Positions 1 to 11,750 of a DNA stretch of 64,000 bases are shown here, in pieces. The stretch is taken from NCBI GenBank assembly GCA_963691655.1, contig OY829326.1, positions 101,245,340 to 101,309,339 of the forward strand, read 5' to 3'. Position 1 is the first letter of the stretch. Every line of letters begins with the position of its first letter. This DNA comes from Toxonevra muliebris (Eukaryota; Arthropoda; Insecta; Diptera; Pallopteridae). Under the pieces are notes generated by a model. It searched no databases. It saw nothing but the letters and a program-made list of their open reading frames with translations, and was not told where the DNA came from. Both the position numbers and the translations under genes were made by a program.

Positions 1-1548
1 CAAAAGATTTTTCTTTCTACCAGGTGGAAAATTTCTCTCTTTTGAGTCAGACTATCCAATGTTTCATTGCCCGGTATCCCTAATTGGCAAAACAATTTCG
101 ACTGCAGGAGAAATTTTGAATTACTTAGTTATAGTGAGGGGATTCATAAGAATCTTAAGTGCTGCCCGGGTATTATTATGAACGAGCCTGTAATATTCCT
201 CTAGCTATTGCCCATGGCATATTTGCCTTGAGCAGAGGTGAAGATAGAACAAAATTTCAAGGAGAGAAAGGAGGTGATCTATATTTATGTATATTTAAAT
301 TATTTTGGTAGAGATAAAATCCTGAACCACACACCGCCCCCCTCCCCCTATGTGTTTATCCTTGGTCCTGAGTATTGGAAATACTTAATTCAGAAAAAGC
401 CGAAGTATGTCTGTCAAAGAAGATATGAAGCACTCACTCACTTTTGACGAGCTCAATCGCGTTTCGGTTCACCTTATTCATGTAATGCAACGCAGTCCGG
501 ATAAAGGTCACCGATCCGTGTGGATGCGCCCCATGTTCGTACTAGGCAGTAGACGGTCCGCTGGGATTCGTCTAAAGAGATGGATAAATGTTTCAGAGCC
601 CGAAATCTTCATTTGTCTAACCCTGATGAAAACTCTGCTTAAGCCTCACGAAAGCAAAGCTCTTATTATTTCCTCAGGAAGGTAACCGCTTGTATTAAGC
701 TTATTAAAATTAATAATATTGTTGGGATTGTCATGCATTGGTTTTTATCCGGGTTACGACCTTAAAGAAACTTTTTTTTATCTTATAACAGTGGGATGAA
801 ATAACCAATATTAGTAGTAATTCTGACGAACTTTGTTCGCGCGTGCATTTAAAAATTCACCAAAACACAAACACGAACTACACGTGTAAGCACGAGCAGT
901 TGAAAGCTCGTCTGCCTGCTCGAACCTTAATCTAGAGCTAAGCAATATCAACTTAAAAATTATCAAGAAAATCTATTAGCCTCTTTCGAAATCTCTATTA
1001 TATAGTTCAAAATTGAGGTTCGTGCAGATTTAAAAAAAAAACTACATGGAGTTCGAACGTACTTGAACAGTTATATGTCGAAACATATTCAAAACGAAAG
1101 CTTTTGTGGGAAGTGTTTGTGCAAGTGTTCGAAGTACTCCTTGATTAGCCTAAAGTAATTCATAAAGGCTTAAGTCATAAAATTATATACGAGCCCACAT
1201 AGGTCCCATCTCTTAAGACACAGAAATATCTATAAATTTCCCTTCATAAAGTCTAACCCTGTACCTGAGATATTCACAGTCGAACCGTAACGTCTGACCA
1301 ATAAAATCAACCTAGCTTTTTTTTTTTTTTTTTTTTTTTGTTAAGCTTTGTGTAAAATTTATGTTTGCGTATTTTGTAAAGCACACACACACACACTGTT
1401 TCCACTGCCTTCATATGTTTTATTGTGTAAAAACAAAAAGAAAATTTCTAAAACGTCACTTCACTGATAATTGATTACAAAATGGCAATCATGGGAGATA
1501 CGCTTAAGTTAATTAATGCCACTACACATACTAGCAGTTACTACAAAT
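1..1548. other. Unassigned non-coding stretch
   Basis: No gene recognised. Positions about 410-690 are less AT-rich and contain a 92-codon plus-strand ORF (407-685) rich in basic residues. It matches no family I know, has no visible splice or promoter context, and could be a decayed transposon piece. A pure T run sits near 1317-1339 and a short CA run near 1381. The rest is unique AT-rich sequence. Confidence 0.4.
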
Positions 1549-2502
1549 ACACCCAGAGAAATACTTACCTCGTTTGAAAAAAAACGGCTATCAAATTGAG
1601 GAAAAATGGGAATGATTTGGCGCCATAGAAACGGTTTCCTCATTTAGATATACAAAATTTCTTTGAATTGAGGAAATATTTTTTCTTTATTTTAGAGAAA
1701 AATTTCTATGAAAGAAGGAAGTTTTCTATAAATTAAAGAAATATGTCTTCAATTTGTTGAAATTGCGTTTTTCAAATGAATAATATTTTATTTCAATAAG
1801 AGAAATTGTATATAATTTAGGTAAAAGTTTGAAGAATAATTTTCCATAAATTGAAGTCAATTTACTACCTTTTTAGAAAAAAAGCCCTCAATTTATGGAA
1901 TATTTTTTACAATTTTGTTTTAATTAAAAGGCATAGAAATCATATTTTTTTACTTGTATTCATTTATTATTTTATTTTTAATAAGTATTAAGGTTTACAT
2001 TCATACATATTTTTACATACACTACAGACGTCGTCGCCTTGAAATGATCAAAAGTTCCTTATGGCCATCAAAAAATTATAAATTGATGTTTATTGAAATT
2101 TATATCTTTTCAATATATTTTATTTTTTTTTTCACAAAATATATCAACAGCCACAAACACAACCGCTTCGCTTGAAATAGAGACGCCAACTAAAAAAATC
2201 AAAAGAAAAACAAAGCGTACGCGATTGTCTGCTAAGGCCAAAAGAGTAAAGCTAGTTTTTGTGTATACTAAAATTTTGTATGGAGAACATTTTTGGTATA
2301 TTCGTCTCTTTCTTACATTTTCTATACAACTAAATTTGTAAAAATGAAGACATAACTTACTTCAAATTGAACACCATGGTTGCATGAAAGGAGCACATAT
2401 TTCTTCATTTTGAGGAAAATTTACTTAAACGAGAGAAATTTTCGTGGATTCAAATTGACGAAACTTTTTCTTTGTTTTCGAGATGGGTATTTTTCTGGGT
2501 GT
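1549..2502. mobile_element. 954-bp inverted-repeat DNA element, class unknown
   Basis: The ends are inverted copies: the left starts ACACCCAGAGAAATAC and the right ends GTATTTTTCTGGGTGT. Inside, motifs built on TCAAATTGAGGAAA recur on both sides in opposite orientation, so the subterminal regions also fold back. Near the right centre (about 2150-2260) a plus-strand stretch following a T-rich tract and CAG reads as a lysine/arginine-rich segment resembling a nuclear localisation signal, possibly a relic of an encoded protein. I could not define a clean target-site duplication, so the superfamily is unassigned. Confidence 0.6.
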
Positions 2503-5188
2503 AGCAAATGTAATACGCAGATATTGCAATGAATTAAATTGAAAGAATGAAGAAACATCAAATCTACACATTTTATTTGCTTTTTATAACTATACAGAGA
2601 AAATTTTTTTTTTAAATTGCGTTTCTGCTTTGTATAAAAAAAAGAACAACAATAATCTAGCTCTAGGCCAAAAGCTTAAACTAAAGAATTTTTTTTATGC
2701 TGCTGCTGCTGCTGTTGCTGATATAATAAAAGAACAATGCAAATCTGGTAGATGAGGTTAGGCTATGTTGTTGTTGTCTTCTTACTCTTTTTTTTTGTTT
2801 TTATTTTTTTTGCAACAACAGAATTTTATCTACACGCTGCGCTACAAATAAATCGTACTACTTAATAATGTACAAGTATCTAGGTGTATGGATAGAGATA
2901 CATGCTCTAAAGTAATGTGTGTAAAAAACTGAAGAAAAATAAGACTAGAAGACCTATAAAACAACAAAAACAATTCAAGGTCGAATGAGGCTGTAGTTTC
3001 TGCTTTTGGTATGTTATACTTATATATGTATGTATGCCTTGAAATCAACCAAGTTTTTTTTTTTATGAAGATAGTTACATTTCATCAGGGTGCAAAAAAC
3101 TGGAACGGTCATCATTGTCATCATTTGAGATGATGATGATCGTGATAATGATGTTGTTGCTGTTGTTTAGATTGAGGCTGAAGATCTTCATGATCATCAT
3201 TTTGTATGATGATTCAAAGTAACGTTGAAAAATTACCCTCAAGCGAGGTGTTTTGGATTTTTTTTTTTTTTTTGGTTCATGTCTGTGTGTTGAGGCGTGA
3301 TCATGACGAGACCACAAAACATAATTTCAAACTTTTTTGTTTTTTTTTTTTGAACAAAAAGAAGTTGGTATTTTTATTAATTTTTTTTTTTTTTTTTTTG
3401 TTGATCTCTTTTGCGTATTAAATCAGAAAATACAGAAATTTACTTGTTTTTGTTTTCTTTGTTTAGTAGGTATGCAATTTCTTATCAAATTATCGATAAT
3501 TTTAATCGAATTATTGCAATTTTGATGAGAAGCAATAAAAATTTATATAAAAAATTGTAATTCTGTTGTGTAGAGCGCAGAAAAAACGCGTTCTTAATTT
3601 GCCTTCAACTCGTACTTTATCAGCGATCATTCCACACTCATCTCATCCGAGAGATTAAGTGATCTTGCTATACTGCATGAAGTAATGTACATTCTGCATA
3701 CCACAACCACAAGAATACAAACAAAATATTTTTTATTATTTGTTTATGTTGAAAAAAGCGTAAAAATGTGTATGGAAAAAATTATGAACAATAAACGCTG
3801 TGATCTTTGTCTACGACATTAACTAATGTTTCGCTTGATAAAAAAACACAAAACAAAACCATCAGAAGAATTAAGAAAAGAAAAGCATTTTTCAAGTTCA
3901 TGAACTCTACATCATCATCATCTTCCTCATGAACAGATCTATATCGTTCGTTCGTCGTCGCCATCGTCAGCGTCGTCGAGATGATGCCTTCATGCTCACA
4001 AAAGCAATAAATAACATTTTTAAGAAATAAAACTAAAAACAAAAACACAAAAAAAAAAAAAAAAACATTACAAAATGGAATTAAATTGTTGAAAATAAAA
4101 AACAAAACATGAAGCTAAATAATTATACATATATATATATTTTTAATACTTCTGAAAAGCTTCAAGTCAAGTTCAATGACGGTGAGTGACTTTTTTTTGT
4201 CGCTTTGCGCAATGAGAGGAATTTACGCCTTCATCTTCTTTTTGAGCTTCTTCGTAAATTGATAAATCTTTGCAACATAAATCTTATGATGAAATTCTGC
4301 TCTTCTGGTTTTTTTTTTAGCTTTTTTATAGTAGAGAGTAGAGTATTGAGCATTATCCTTTCGATTTTTTTTATTTAATCTTTCACATTGTTTGATTTAA
4401 TGTGATTTAATTGTTTTATTAGACACAATTTCAGATATATGTTGTGTATGAGTTCAATTGCATATTTAAGAGGTTTTTTTGGAACAATTAACAAAATTAT
4501 TTATTGTACATTTGAAATTAGTAGGTACATAATAGTAATAAAAAAAATTAATTAAGTTTTTAATTGATATTGCAACGTAGTAGCCTCTTTGGTGAGTTCA
4601 TTGTATTGAGTGCTTGTCTTTGAAGATAAGTTTCGCTTAAGTAGCTGTTCTCTCCCAAATATGAGAGTCACTTAGTATAAGTAATTTTTTATTATATTGT
4701 GATGTGTTTTTGAAGGTTGACCACGAAGCGGAGAATGTTGAAAATATTCAACTTGGAAGTTCCATTCATTTCTCACCCAGAAGCATGAGTTGTCATTTCC
4801 CAAACAGTTGGAGGTGCTTTACTCGAAAAAACGGTAAAATTTACTTACTTTTTTTTGAACTTTTAGATGAGAAGATCTTCAAATCCTGACATGTTAGAAT
4901 TCGAGCCCAGCATGAAAACCTTGTTGAAACTTCGAAAGGCGACCAAAAATGGATAGATCTAAATTTGTTAACTTTAAGATTTAAAATTTTCAAAAACCTG
5001 ATTGATTGAAAACTTTTACTTCGATGTTTTAGCTTATTGTTTAGCTCTAAGAAATACTGGCTTCTTTGATGCTTTTGTGTGTTCCTAAATTGGAGAACCT
5101 GCAGAAATTTAAAAATAAACTATTTTAAGTGAGCAGAGAACATGAACTTCTTATACAAGTTTAAGTCTTCAAGCGAACAAATCAAAAG
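2503..5188. other. AT-rich non-coding stretch
   Basis: No recognised gene. It holds T-runs, a CTG/CTT-type microsatellite near 2700-2720, a GATGAT-rich patch near 3115-3200 and a TCATCATCATC / CGTCGTCGCC patch near 3910-3980. A 60-codon minus-strand ORF (3782-3964) has an acidic cluster followed by one hydrophobic segment. I regard it as unproven (see findings). Confidence 0.4.
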
Positions 5189-5189
5189 T

Positions 5190-6385
5190 GCTTTACTAGT
5201 AAATTACTTGTACATTACGTGTACTTTTCTTGTACTTTGCTTGTATTTTACTTGTACATTACTTGTACTTTACTTGTAATTTACATGCACTTTACTTGTA
5301 ATTTATTTGTACTTAACTTATACTTTTCTTGAACTTTACTCGTACTTTTCTTGTACTTTTCTTGTAATTTTCTTGTACTTTACTTGTACTTTACTTGTGC
5401 TTTTCTTGTAATTCACTTCTACTTTACTTGTACTTTACTTGTAATTTACTTGTACTTTACTTGTACATTACTTGTATTTTACTTGTAATTTACTTGTACT
5501 TTACTTTTACTGGACTTTTACTTGACTTGTACTTGACTTGTCTTTACTTGTACATTACTTGCAATTTACAGCACTTTACTTGTACTTTATTTGTAATTTA
5601 CTTGTACTTTAACTTTGGACTTAACTTATACTTGACTTTTCTTGAACTTTACTCGTACTTTTATTGTATTTGACTTGTACATTACTTTTAATTTATTTGT
5701 ACTTTTCTTGTGGTTTACTTTACTTGTACTTGACTTGTACTTGGCTTGTATTTGACTTGTACTTAGCTTGTACTTTACTTGTAATTTACTTGTACTTAAC
5801 TTCTACTTGACTAGTACTTTTCTTGAACTTTTCTCGTACATTTCTTGTATTTGACTTGTACTTTTCTTGTACTTTACTTTTCTTATGTTTTACTTGTACT
5901 TGACTTGTACTTTACTTTTACATTACTTGTAATTTACAGAACTTTATTTGTAATTTACTTGTACTTTAACTTATACTTGACTTGTACTTTTCTTGGACAT
6001 TACTCGTACTTTTATTGTATTTGACTTGTACTTTACTTTTACTTTTAATTTACTTTTCTTGTGCTTTACTTTACTTGTACTTGACTTGTACTTGGCTTGT
6101 ACTTAACTTGTACTTGATTTGTGCTTGACCTGTAATTGGCTTATATTTTGCTTGCACTTGTACTTTTCGTGCACTTTACTTGTAATTTTCTAGTATTTTA
6201 CTTGTACTTGACTTGCACTTGAATTGTACTTGGCTTATACTTAACTTGTACTTTACTTTTAATTTTCGTGTACTTTACTTGTACTTTATTGATACTTGAC
6301 TTGTACTTTACATTTACTTTACTTTTACTTGACATGTACTTGCCTTGTACTTGATTTATACTTTGCTTGTGTTTTTCTTTACTTC
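5190..6385. repeat. Minisatellite, about 11-bp unit TTTACTTGTAC
   Basis: Roughly 1.2 kb of degenerate tandem copies of TTTACTTGTAC (read on plus). Variants include TTTACTTGTAA, TTTTCTTGTAC and TTGACTTGTAC, the last becoming common in the right half. Because 11 is not a multiple of 3, the repeat keeps long frames open (for example 5395-5673 plus and 6198-6428 minus). These ORFs are artefacts of the repeat, not genes. Confidence 0.9.
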
Positions 6386-8460
6386 CATATGATTCTTCTT
6401 CTTTTGATTCTTCCATTTCTTGCTCCATATGAATGCATAACTACCTCGACTAATTGTATGATGAAAAAGTTTTAGGTCTACGAAAAAATTATATGTTATA
6501 AAAATATTTAGTACATACAACAATAATTAGTTTTCTGTAATTTCAGCTTACATATGCGTTACTCACCCAAATTTTTAAACTAATCTCAAATATTCTAACT
6601 AGCACTTTCCGTTAAATTAATTATATAGGAAATAGTTAAAATAATGCCTCAAATACACAACAATCATCAATAAAAATAAAATTGTATTTTTAGTTTTGTT
6701 TATTGCTAATCTATGATCATAAAGTGAATTGCAAAAAAAAAACTAAAAGCCTTTCTCCAATTCTAACTGCTTAAAGAAAGCTACAAAATTAGATTGTAAA
6801 ATCAGGCTACGAGATGAACAAATGAACAGACAGACATGGTAGCTAAAAAAAAACAAAAAGTTAAAAAACCAATGTGCCACGCCTCTATTCCTCGATTACT
6901 AATGAATTGTCTAAAAATAATAATACCACTAATGACTACGGCGCTGGCTTTAATTATAGAGCAATAGCTCTTTTTGTTTTACTTTAGTTTTTTTTTGTTT
7001 TGTTTTTGTGAATCACTTTAATCAAAATATTTATGAAAACGGGCGCCACTTCACTTTTTTAACCTAAATGTTTAATGACCTCTTTATGTGAATTGCGCCG
7101 ACCGACACTGCCGCCATTGCCTCTAAAGCCGCCACTATCAATTGAACTTGATTAATTATCTTAATTAAACAATCTGCTTGGCAAAAAATAATATAATATA
7201 ATTTTGCTTTTGTTTATATAAACACGAGTACATTGTATACTTACTTCTATATTAAACTCATTCATCAATTAAAACAAAAAAGGACTTAAAAATTAATTTT
7301 TTGTTTATTTGTATTTTACAAAAAGAAAAAATAAAATAAAGAAATCCCATAACAAGGTCACTAAAGTACTTAAAAACAAATAAAATTATATGTTATATAT
7401 CGAACACAAAAAACAATTAATTTTAGCAAAACAAAACAAAATAAAAAAACGAACTAAAAATAACGCACGCTTTCACGATGGTACTGGCAACGGTGCTGGC
7501 GCACTTTTTTTTTTTTTTTTTTTTGCGTACTCTACTACGCTTTCCAAATGGTCAAGATCAAGTGTGCGTAAAATAGAGATATGATTAAAATATAATTTTT
7601 TGTTACATCCGCTCAATCGATTCAATGAAAGCTCAACTCGATCGATTCATTGAGAGATCAACTCGATCTCTTTAACATTTTTTTTTTTCGATTGATCGAC
7701 GTTTAGGAGATTTGTGATATCATATGGCGGCAATGGCGCATTGTACCTCACTTTGTTGTATGTGTAATTAATTTATTTTTTTAAAATCTATTTTTAATTT
7801 TTTCTATCTACTCGTACACAAAATTCCATAGAACCCCCCAACATTACATACCAACATATAGCAGCAAGTCATGCTGTGCTCATAAATATGTGCTGCTGCT
7901 AATCGGTTTTTCAGCCTTAGGGTCTTTTAATCGATTGGCTCAACTCTTTATATTTATATACTTCATAAAAAAGTGTTTTGTTTGCTAGAAATAATAAAAT
8001 TATATTAATTGCGTCGTTTTAATTATAAAAAAAAAACCAACAAAAATGACAAGTTTCAAGAGTACAATATTCCAAAAATTATCTTAAGCTTATCTTACAC
8101 TAGATTTTCTTATTCTTATATAATAGAGTATAGAACGTTCTTATAATTTCTAGCTTGAGCTCGAGTGTTTTATCTCATATCGCACAGTTCAAATGCGGAT
8201 GTAAAAACTAAGCTATTTTTTTTGTTCGTTTTTTTATTTTTAATTAAACATCTTCTTTGGATAGTTTAAAACTAAGTTGATTTTATACAAGACTTTGAAG
8301 CTAAAGATATCAGGCTTTCACTTCTAAATAAAAAAGAAACAAATTGTTTTAGATTTAAAGTTAATTTTTTTTAAAGCGTTTTATCTTTATTTACTTCAGC
8401 TTTTTGTTCTTTGTAATAATTAATAATAAATCATTTATTAATTTAATAGTTAATCGATTT
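6386..8460. other. AT-rich non-coding stretch
   Basis: No gene seen. Around 7060-7180 is a GC-richer island with a GCCGCCATTGCC-like patch followed by TTGATTAATTATCTTAATTA, rich in TAAT cores that homeodomain proteins can bind. This is only suggestive. Around 7610-7675 a short direct repeat built on CTCGATCGATTCA occurs twice. A T-run lies at 7506-7524. Confidence 0.35.
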
Positions 8461-8470
8461 TGTTGTTATA

Positions 8471-8538
8471 TTCTTTCTAATCAATAATTTTCTTCATTTT
8501 TTTCTCTTTGCAGGTAATTTTCATCTAAAAATTTTCCG
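8471..8538 (+). promoter_or_regulatory. Candidate recursive splice site (ratchet point) 1
   Basis: A good branch-point match (TTCTAATC, near 8475-8482) is followed by a long polypyrimidine tract, then TTTGCAG joined directly to GTAATT, so AG ends at 8513 and GT begins at 8514. A 3' splice site abutting a 5' splice site is the recognised form of Drosophila zero-length exons in long introns. A second GT (GGTAACT) follows 25 nt later. The same arrangement, with near-identical downstream sequence, recurs at 22227/22228. Splicing is inferred; the motif is seen. Confidence 0.55.
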
Positions 8539-8849
8539 GTAACTTTATGGTAAAGAATTTTTTCTTTTTTTTTTTACAATGATTTTATAATCTTCATTTA
8601 GTATTAAGCTCGGTTTGGGTTACATAAAGATCAATTTTGTATCGCATAACTATGTGCCCTTTTAAGTTCAATGAACTTATGAGCAGAAGATCAAGAAATT
8701 TTACTACTTTTTAATTTTTATATAAAAATTAATGTTTCCGAATTTTGTGATAGTTAAATTAAGAAAATTGGTGAACTCAAATTATTTTATAATAAAAATT
8801 ATTACTGGGTGTGTCAAAAACATATCGAAAATCTTCAAATATTTAACAA

Positions 8850-10110
8850 AATTCAGGCAACTTTTTTGTAGTTTCTGAAAACTGTGATCATTTTAAAAAA
8901 CTTTTTTTTTACCCCATTACGCTTAGAAAACTCAGCAAAGTTGTTTGAAACTTTTTTTTTACCATTTTTTTTTCGAAACCTCTTAGTAATTTTTTCCGTT
9001 AAAATCTTTTCACCTCAATACTTTCTAAGAACTAAGCATATTTTTATGCCATCCTCTTTACACCTCAATACTTTCTGAAAAGACAGCAAACTTATTTGCC
9101 ATTCTCTTTTTAACTCACTACTTTCTTAAAACTCAGCAAACTTGTTCCCATTTTTCCGTTAATCTCTTTTCACCTCAATACTTTCTGAATACTCAGCAAA
9201 CTTGTTTGCCATTTTTTCTGTTATTCTCTTTTCATTTCAATACTTTCTGAAAACTCAACAAACTTTTTTGTCATTCTCTTTTTAACTCAACACTTTCTGA
9301 AAACTCAGCAAACTTGTTTGTCATTATCTATTGAACTCAATACTTTCTGAAAACTCAGCAAATTTGCTTGTCATTCTCTTTAAAACCCAATACTTTCTGA
9401 AAACTCAACAAGCTTGTTTGTCATTCTCTTTTTAACTCAACGATTTAAGAGAACTCAGCAAACTGATTCCATTATTCTCTTTTCTCCTCAATACTTTCTG
9501 AAAACTCAGCAAACTTGTTTGCCATTTTTTCTGTTATTCTCTTTTCATTTCAATGCTTTCTGAAAACTTAGCAAACTTGTTTGTAATTTTTTACGTTATT
9601 CTCTTTTCACCTCACTACTTTCTGAAAACACAGCCAACTAATTTGTCATTTTCTTTTTAACTCAATACTTTCTGAAAACTCAGCAAACTTGTTTGCCATT
9701 TTTTCTGTTATTCTCTCTTCATTTCAATACTTTCTGAAAACTCAGCAAACTTGTTTGCTAGTTTTTCTTATATTCTCTTTTTAACTCAACACTTTCTTAA
9801 AATTCAGCAAACTTGTTTGCTATTTTTTCTGATATTCTCTTTTCATTTAAATACTTTCTGAAAACTCAGCAAACTTGTTTGTCATTTTTTCCGTTATTCC
9901 CTTTTCACCTCAATACTGTCTGAAAACTCAGCAAACTTGTTTGTCATTCTCTTTTTAACTCAATACTTTTTTTTTGTCATTCTTTTGTTTCCTCGCTACT
10001 ATTTGAAAACTTAGCAAACTTGTTTGTAATATTTTTTTTTTACCATCCCACCCTCAAAAAAGTTTTTTTTTATCATTCTCTTTTTACTCTTAGAAATCTG
10101 TGCAATTTTT
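8850..10110. repeat. Minisatellite with mixed 50- and 62-bp units
   Basis: About twenty degenerate tandem units carry the core TTTCTGAAAACTCAGCAAAC followed by TTGTTTG and a pyrimidine-rich tail. Two unit lengths alternate. A 50-bp form has TCATTCTCTTTTTAACTCAA, and a 62-bp form has an extra TTTTTCTGTTAT block before CTCTTTTCA. The flanks decay into T-rich sequence. No coding potential. Confidence 0.9.
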
Positions 10111-11633
10111 CTGTCAAGAAAAGTTGACAATTTTTCGCTGTGTAAATGACAACATGAAGTAATCGCGAAATTGCGCATTGAAAAAAATTTACTAAAAATG
10201 GAAAAACTATTGAATGAAAAGCTATGGAAATTGAGGTAAGAAGTCCTTAAAAATTGTCATCGTGAAACCACAGCTCGAACATGAAAACATGGAAATCTCA
10301 GCGGTATATACCATGGTCAAAAAAAAAAAAAATAAAAAACAATGCAACAATAAGCAACAAACCCCAACCTAACAACGAAACAAACGACCACAATAACCTT
10401 ATCACCATAAATCGCAAAAATATTCACAGCAAATACTAACCAACTAAGAAACAAGCAGAAAAAAAAATCAACAAATATTTATGCGTACATATGACAAACA
10501 AGATTTGTTGTTGCTGTTGGTTGCAACAACTAACCCACTGTTTGTATGTTTAGTGGCATGTTGCACTTTTTGTTCCAATGGCTCGTCGACTTGGCAATCA
10601 GCGCTTTTTGATTTGTATTGATTTGCTATTGCTGTGGCTATTGCTGGTGGTGGTGGAATTGGTGAATCGCATCGTTTGTGGTGTGCCGCGATTTCCCCCA
10701 CTCCCCCTAACAACTGTTTTGTTGCTAAGCTTGCATTTGTTTTCATATTTTACTAACAATCAATTGGCGCCATTTACCGCCGCCTCGTGCATTGCAGAAC
10801 AGAAAAGGAGAAGAGGTGAGGTTTGTTGTGTCTATCTGTCCGTACTTGTTAGCCGCTTTTGCTTTTGCCATATATGAACGTTTATGTGCTGCATAGATAT
10901 TTATGCAACATTGAAAAACATAAGCGTAGCATAGTTTTATTTTCTGTTTTGTTTCTAATTTTATTTAAGCGGATTTGGCTTTTATGTTTTTTTTGCATCT
11001 AAAATCTAAAAAGAGTCACCAAAATATTTGCTCTGGCATTTATTGGTTGCGTGTCTAAATGCAGACGCACGTCATTTTTCCATGATCATAACGACTGCGT
11101 TGTCATACACACATGTGTTTTTAGTTTATTTTGAATTTTTGTAATAGAGTTCAGTTTTTTTTCTGTACTAATTACCAAAAGTTTACTAAAAATGCATTTT
11201 ATTTCTCTAAAGTGCGTATTTCTTTATTGATACTGTTGGTTTTTTTTTTTTGGAGTTTCTCAATTCGATGACACATCTTTTTATTACACACTAAAGTGTA
11301 AGGCTTTGGCTGTTTGGAATTTACATTGTAATTGACCTTAAATATATATCTTGTTTTTTTTTAAATATTTTTGTATTGGAAGACAAAGATAATGCTGACT
11401 CAGAAATACCAAGTTTTCACACTTTGGTTTTTGAAATAAATATATTGCCTACAGTGATTCAGAAAACTTTTTATAGTACTTAATAAAAAATCGTAAAATC
11501 TTTAAGTGTTTACGTGCTAGTTGCCTAGTGTTAGCAAATAGAGAGCAGAAAATCCCTATGTAATGTAAAGAAGGCTCAGACTCTAAATAAAACTATTTTA
11601 TTTGATATTAGCATCTATTTTTCCCATGTTATT
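10111..11633. other. Non-coding stretch with GC-richer island
   Basis: About 10490-10870 is a unique island with GTTGCTGTTGG and GGTGGTGGTGG microsatellite tracts; overlapping ORFs on both strands here (10468-10877) are explained by that composition. The remainder is AT-rich with no recognised feature. Confidence 0.35.
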
Positions 11634-11745
11634 AAATTAGTCACTTTGGTGGTCTTGTGAATAACTGTAAGACAAGAATCCCAGCAGTCTCAAGTTTGAA
11701 TCCCAGATAAGTGTGAAAAATAAATAAAATAGCCAAATTAACTCC
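11634..11745 (+). repeat. Possible tRNA-derived SINE fragment
   Basis: TTAGTCACTTTGGTGGTC resembles a tRNA A box and AGTTTGAATCCC, about 40 nt downstream, resembles a B box (consensus GGTTCGAATCC). The spacing is tRNA-like. The fragment lies immediately left of mariner copy A. Weak evidence: two boxes only, and no multi-copy body that I could align within the window. Confidence 0.35.
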
Positions 11746-11750
11746 ACATT

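Noticed and set aside
407..685. 92-codon plus ORF as a host exon
   Set aside because: No recognisable domain, no splice-site pair flanking it, and no similarity I can name; left as unassigned.
5395..6428. Open frames on both strands with repeating Tyr-Leu-Tyr or Lys-Tyr-Lys
   Set aside because: Translation of the 11-bp minisatellite, not genes.
8850..10110. Regularly spaced repeats as a possible CRISPR array
   Set aside because: Units are head-to-tail minisatellite copies with diverging repeats and no unique spacers, in an evidently animal genome.
10468..10877. Overlapping ORFs on both strands in a GC-richer island
   Set aside because: Both are explained by CTG/TGG/GTT microsatellite composition; no domain, start context or splice structure.
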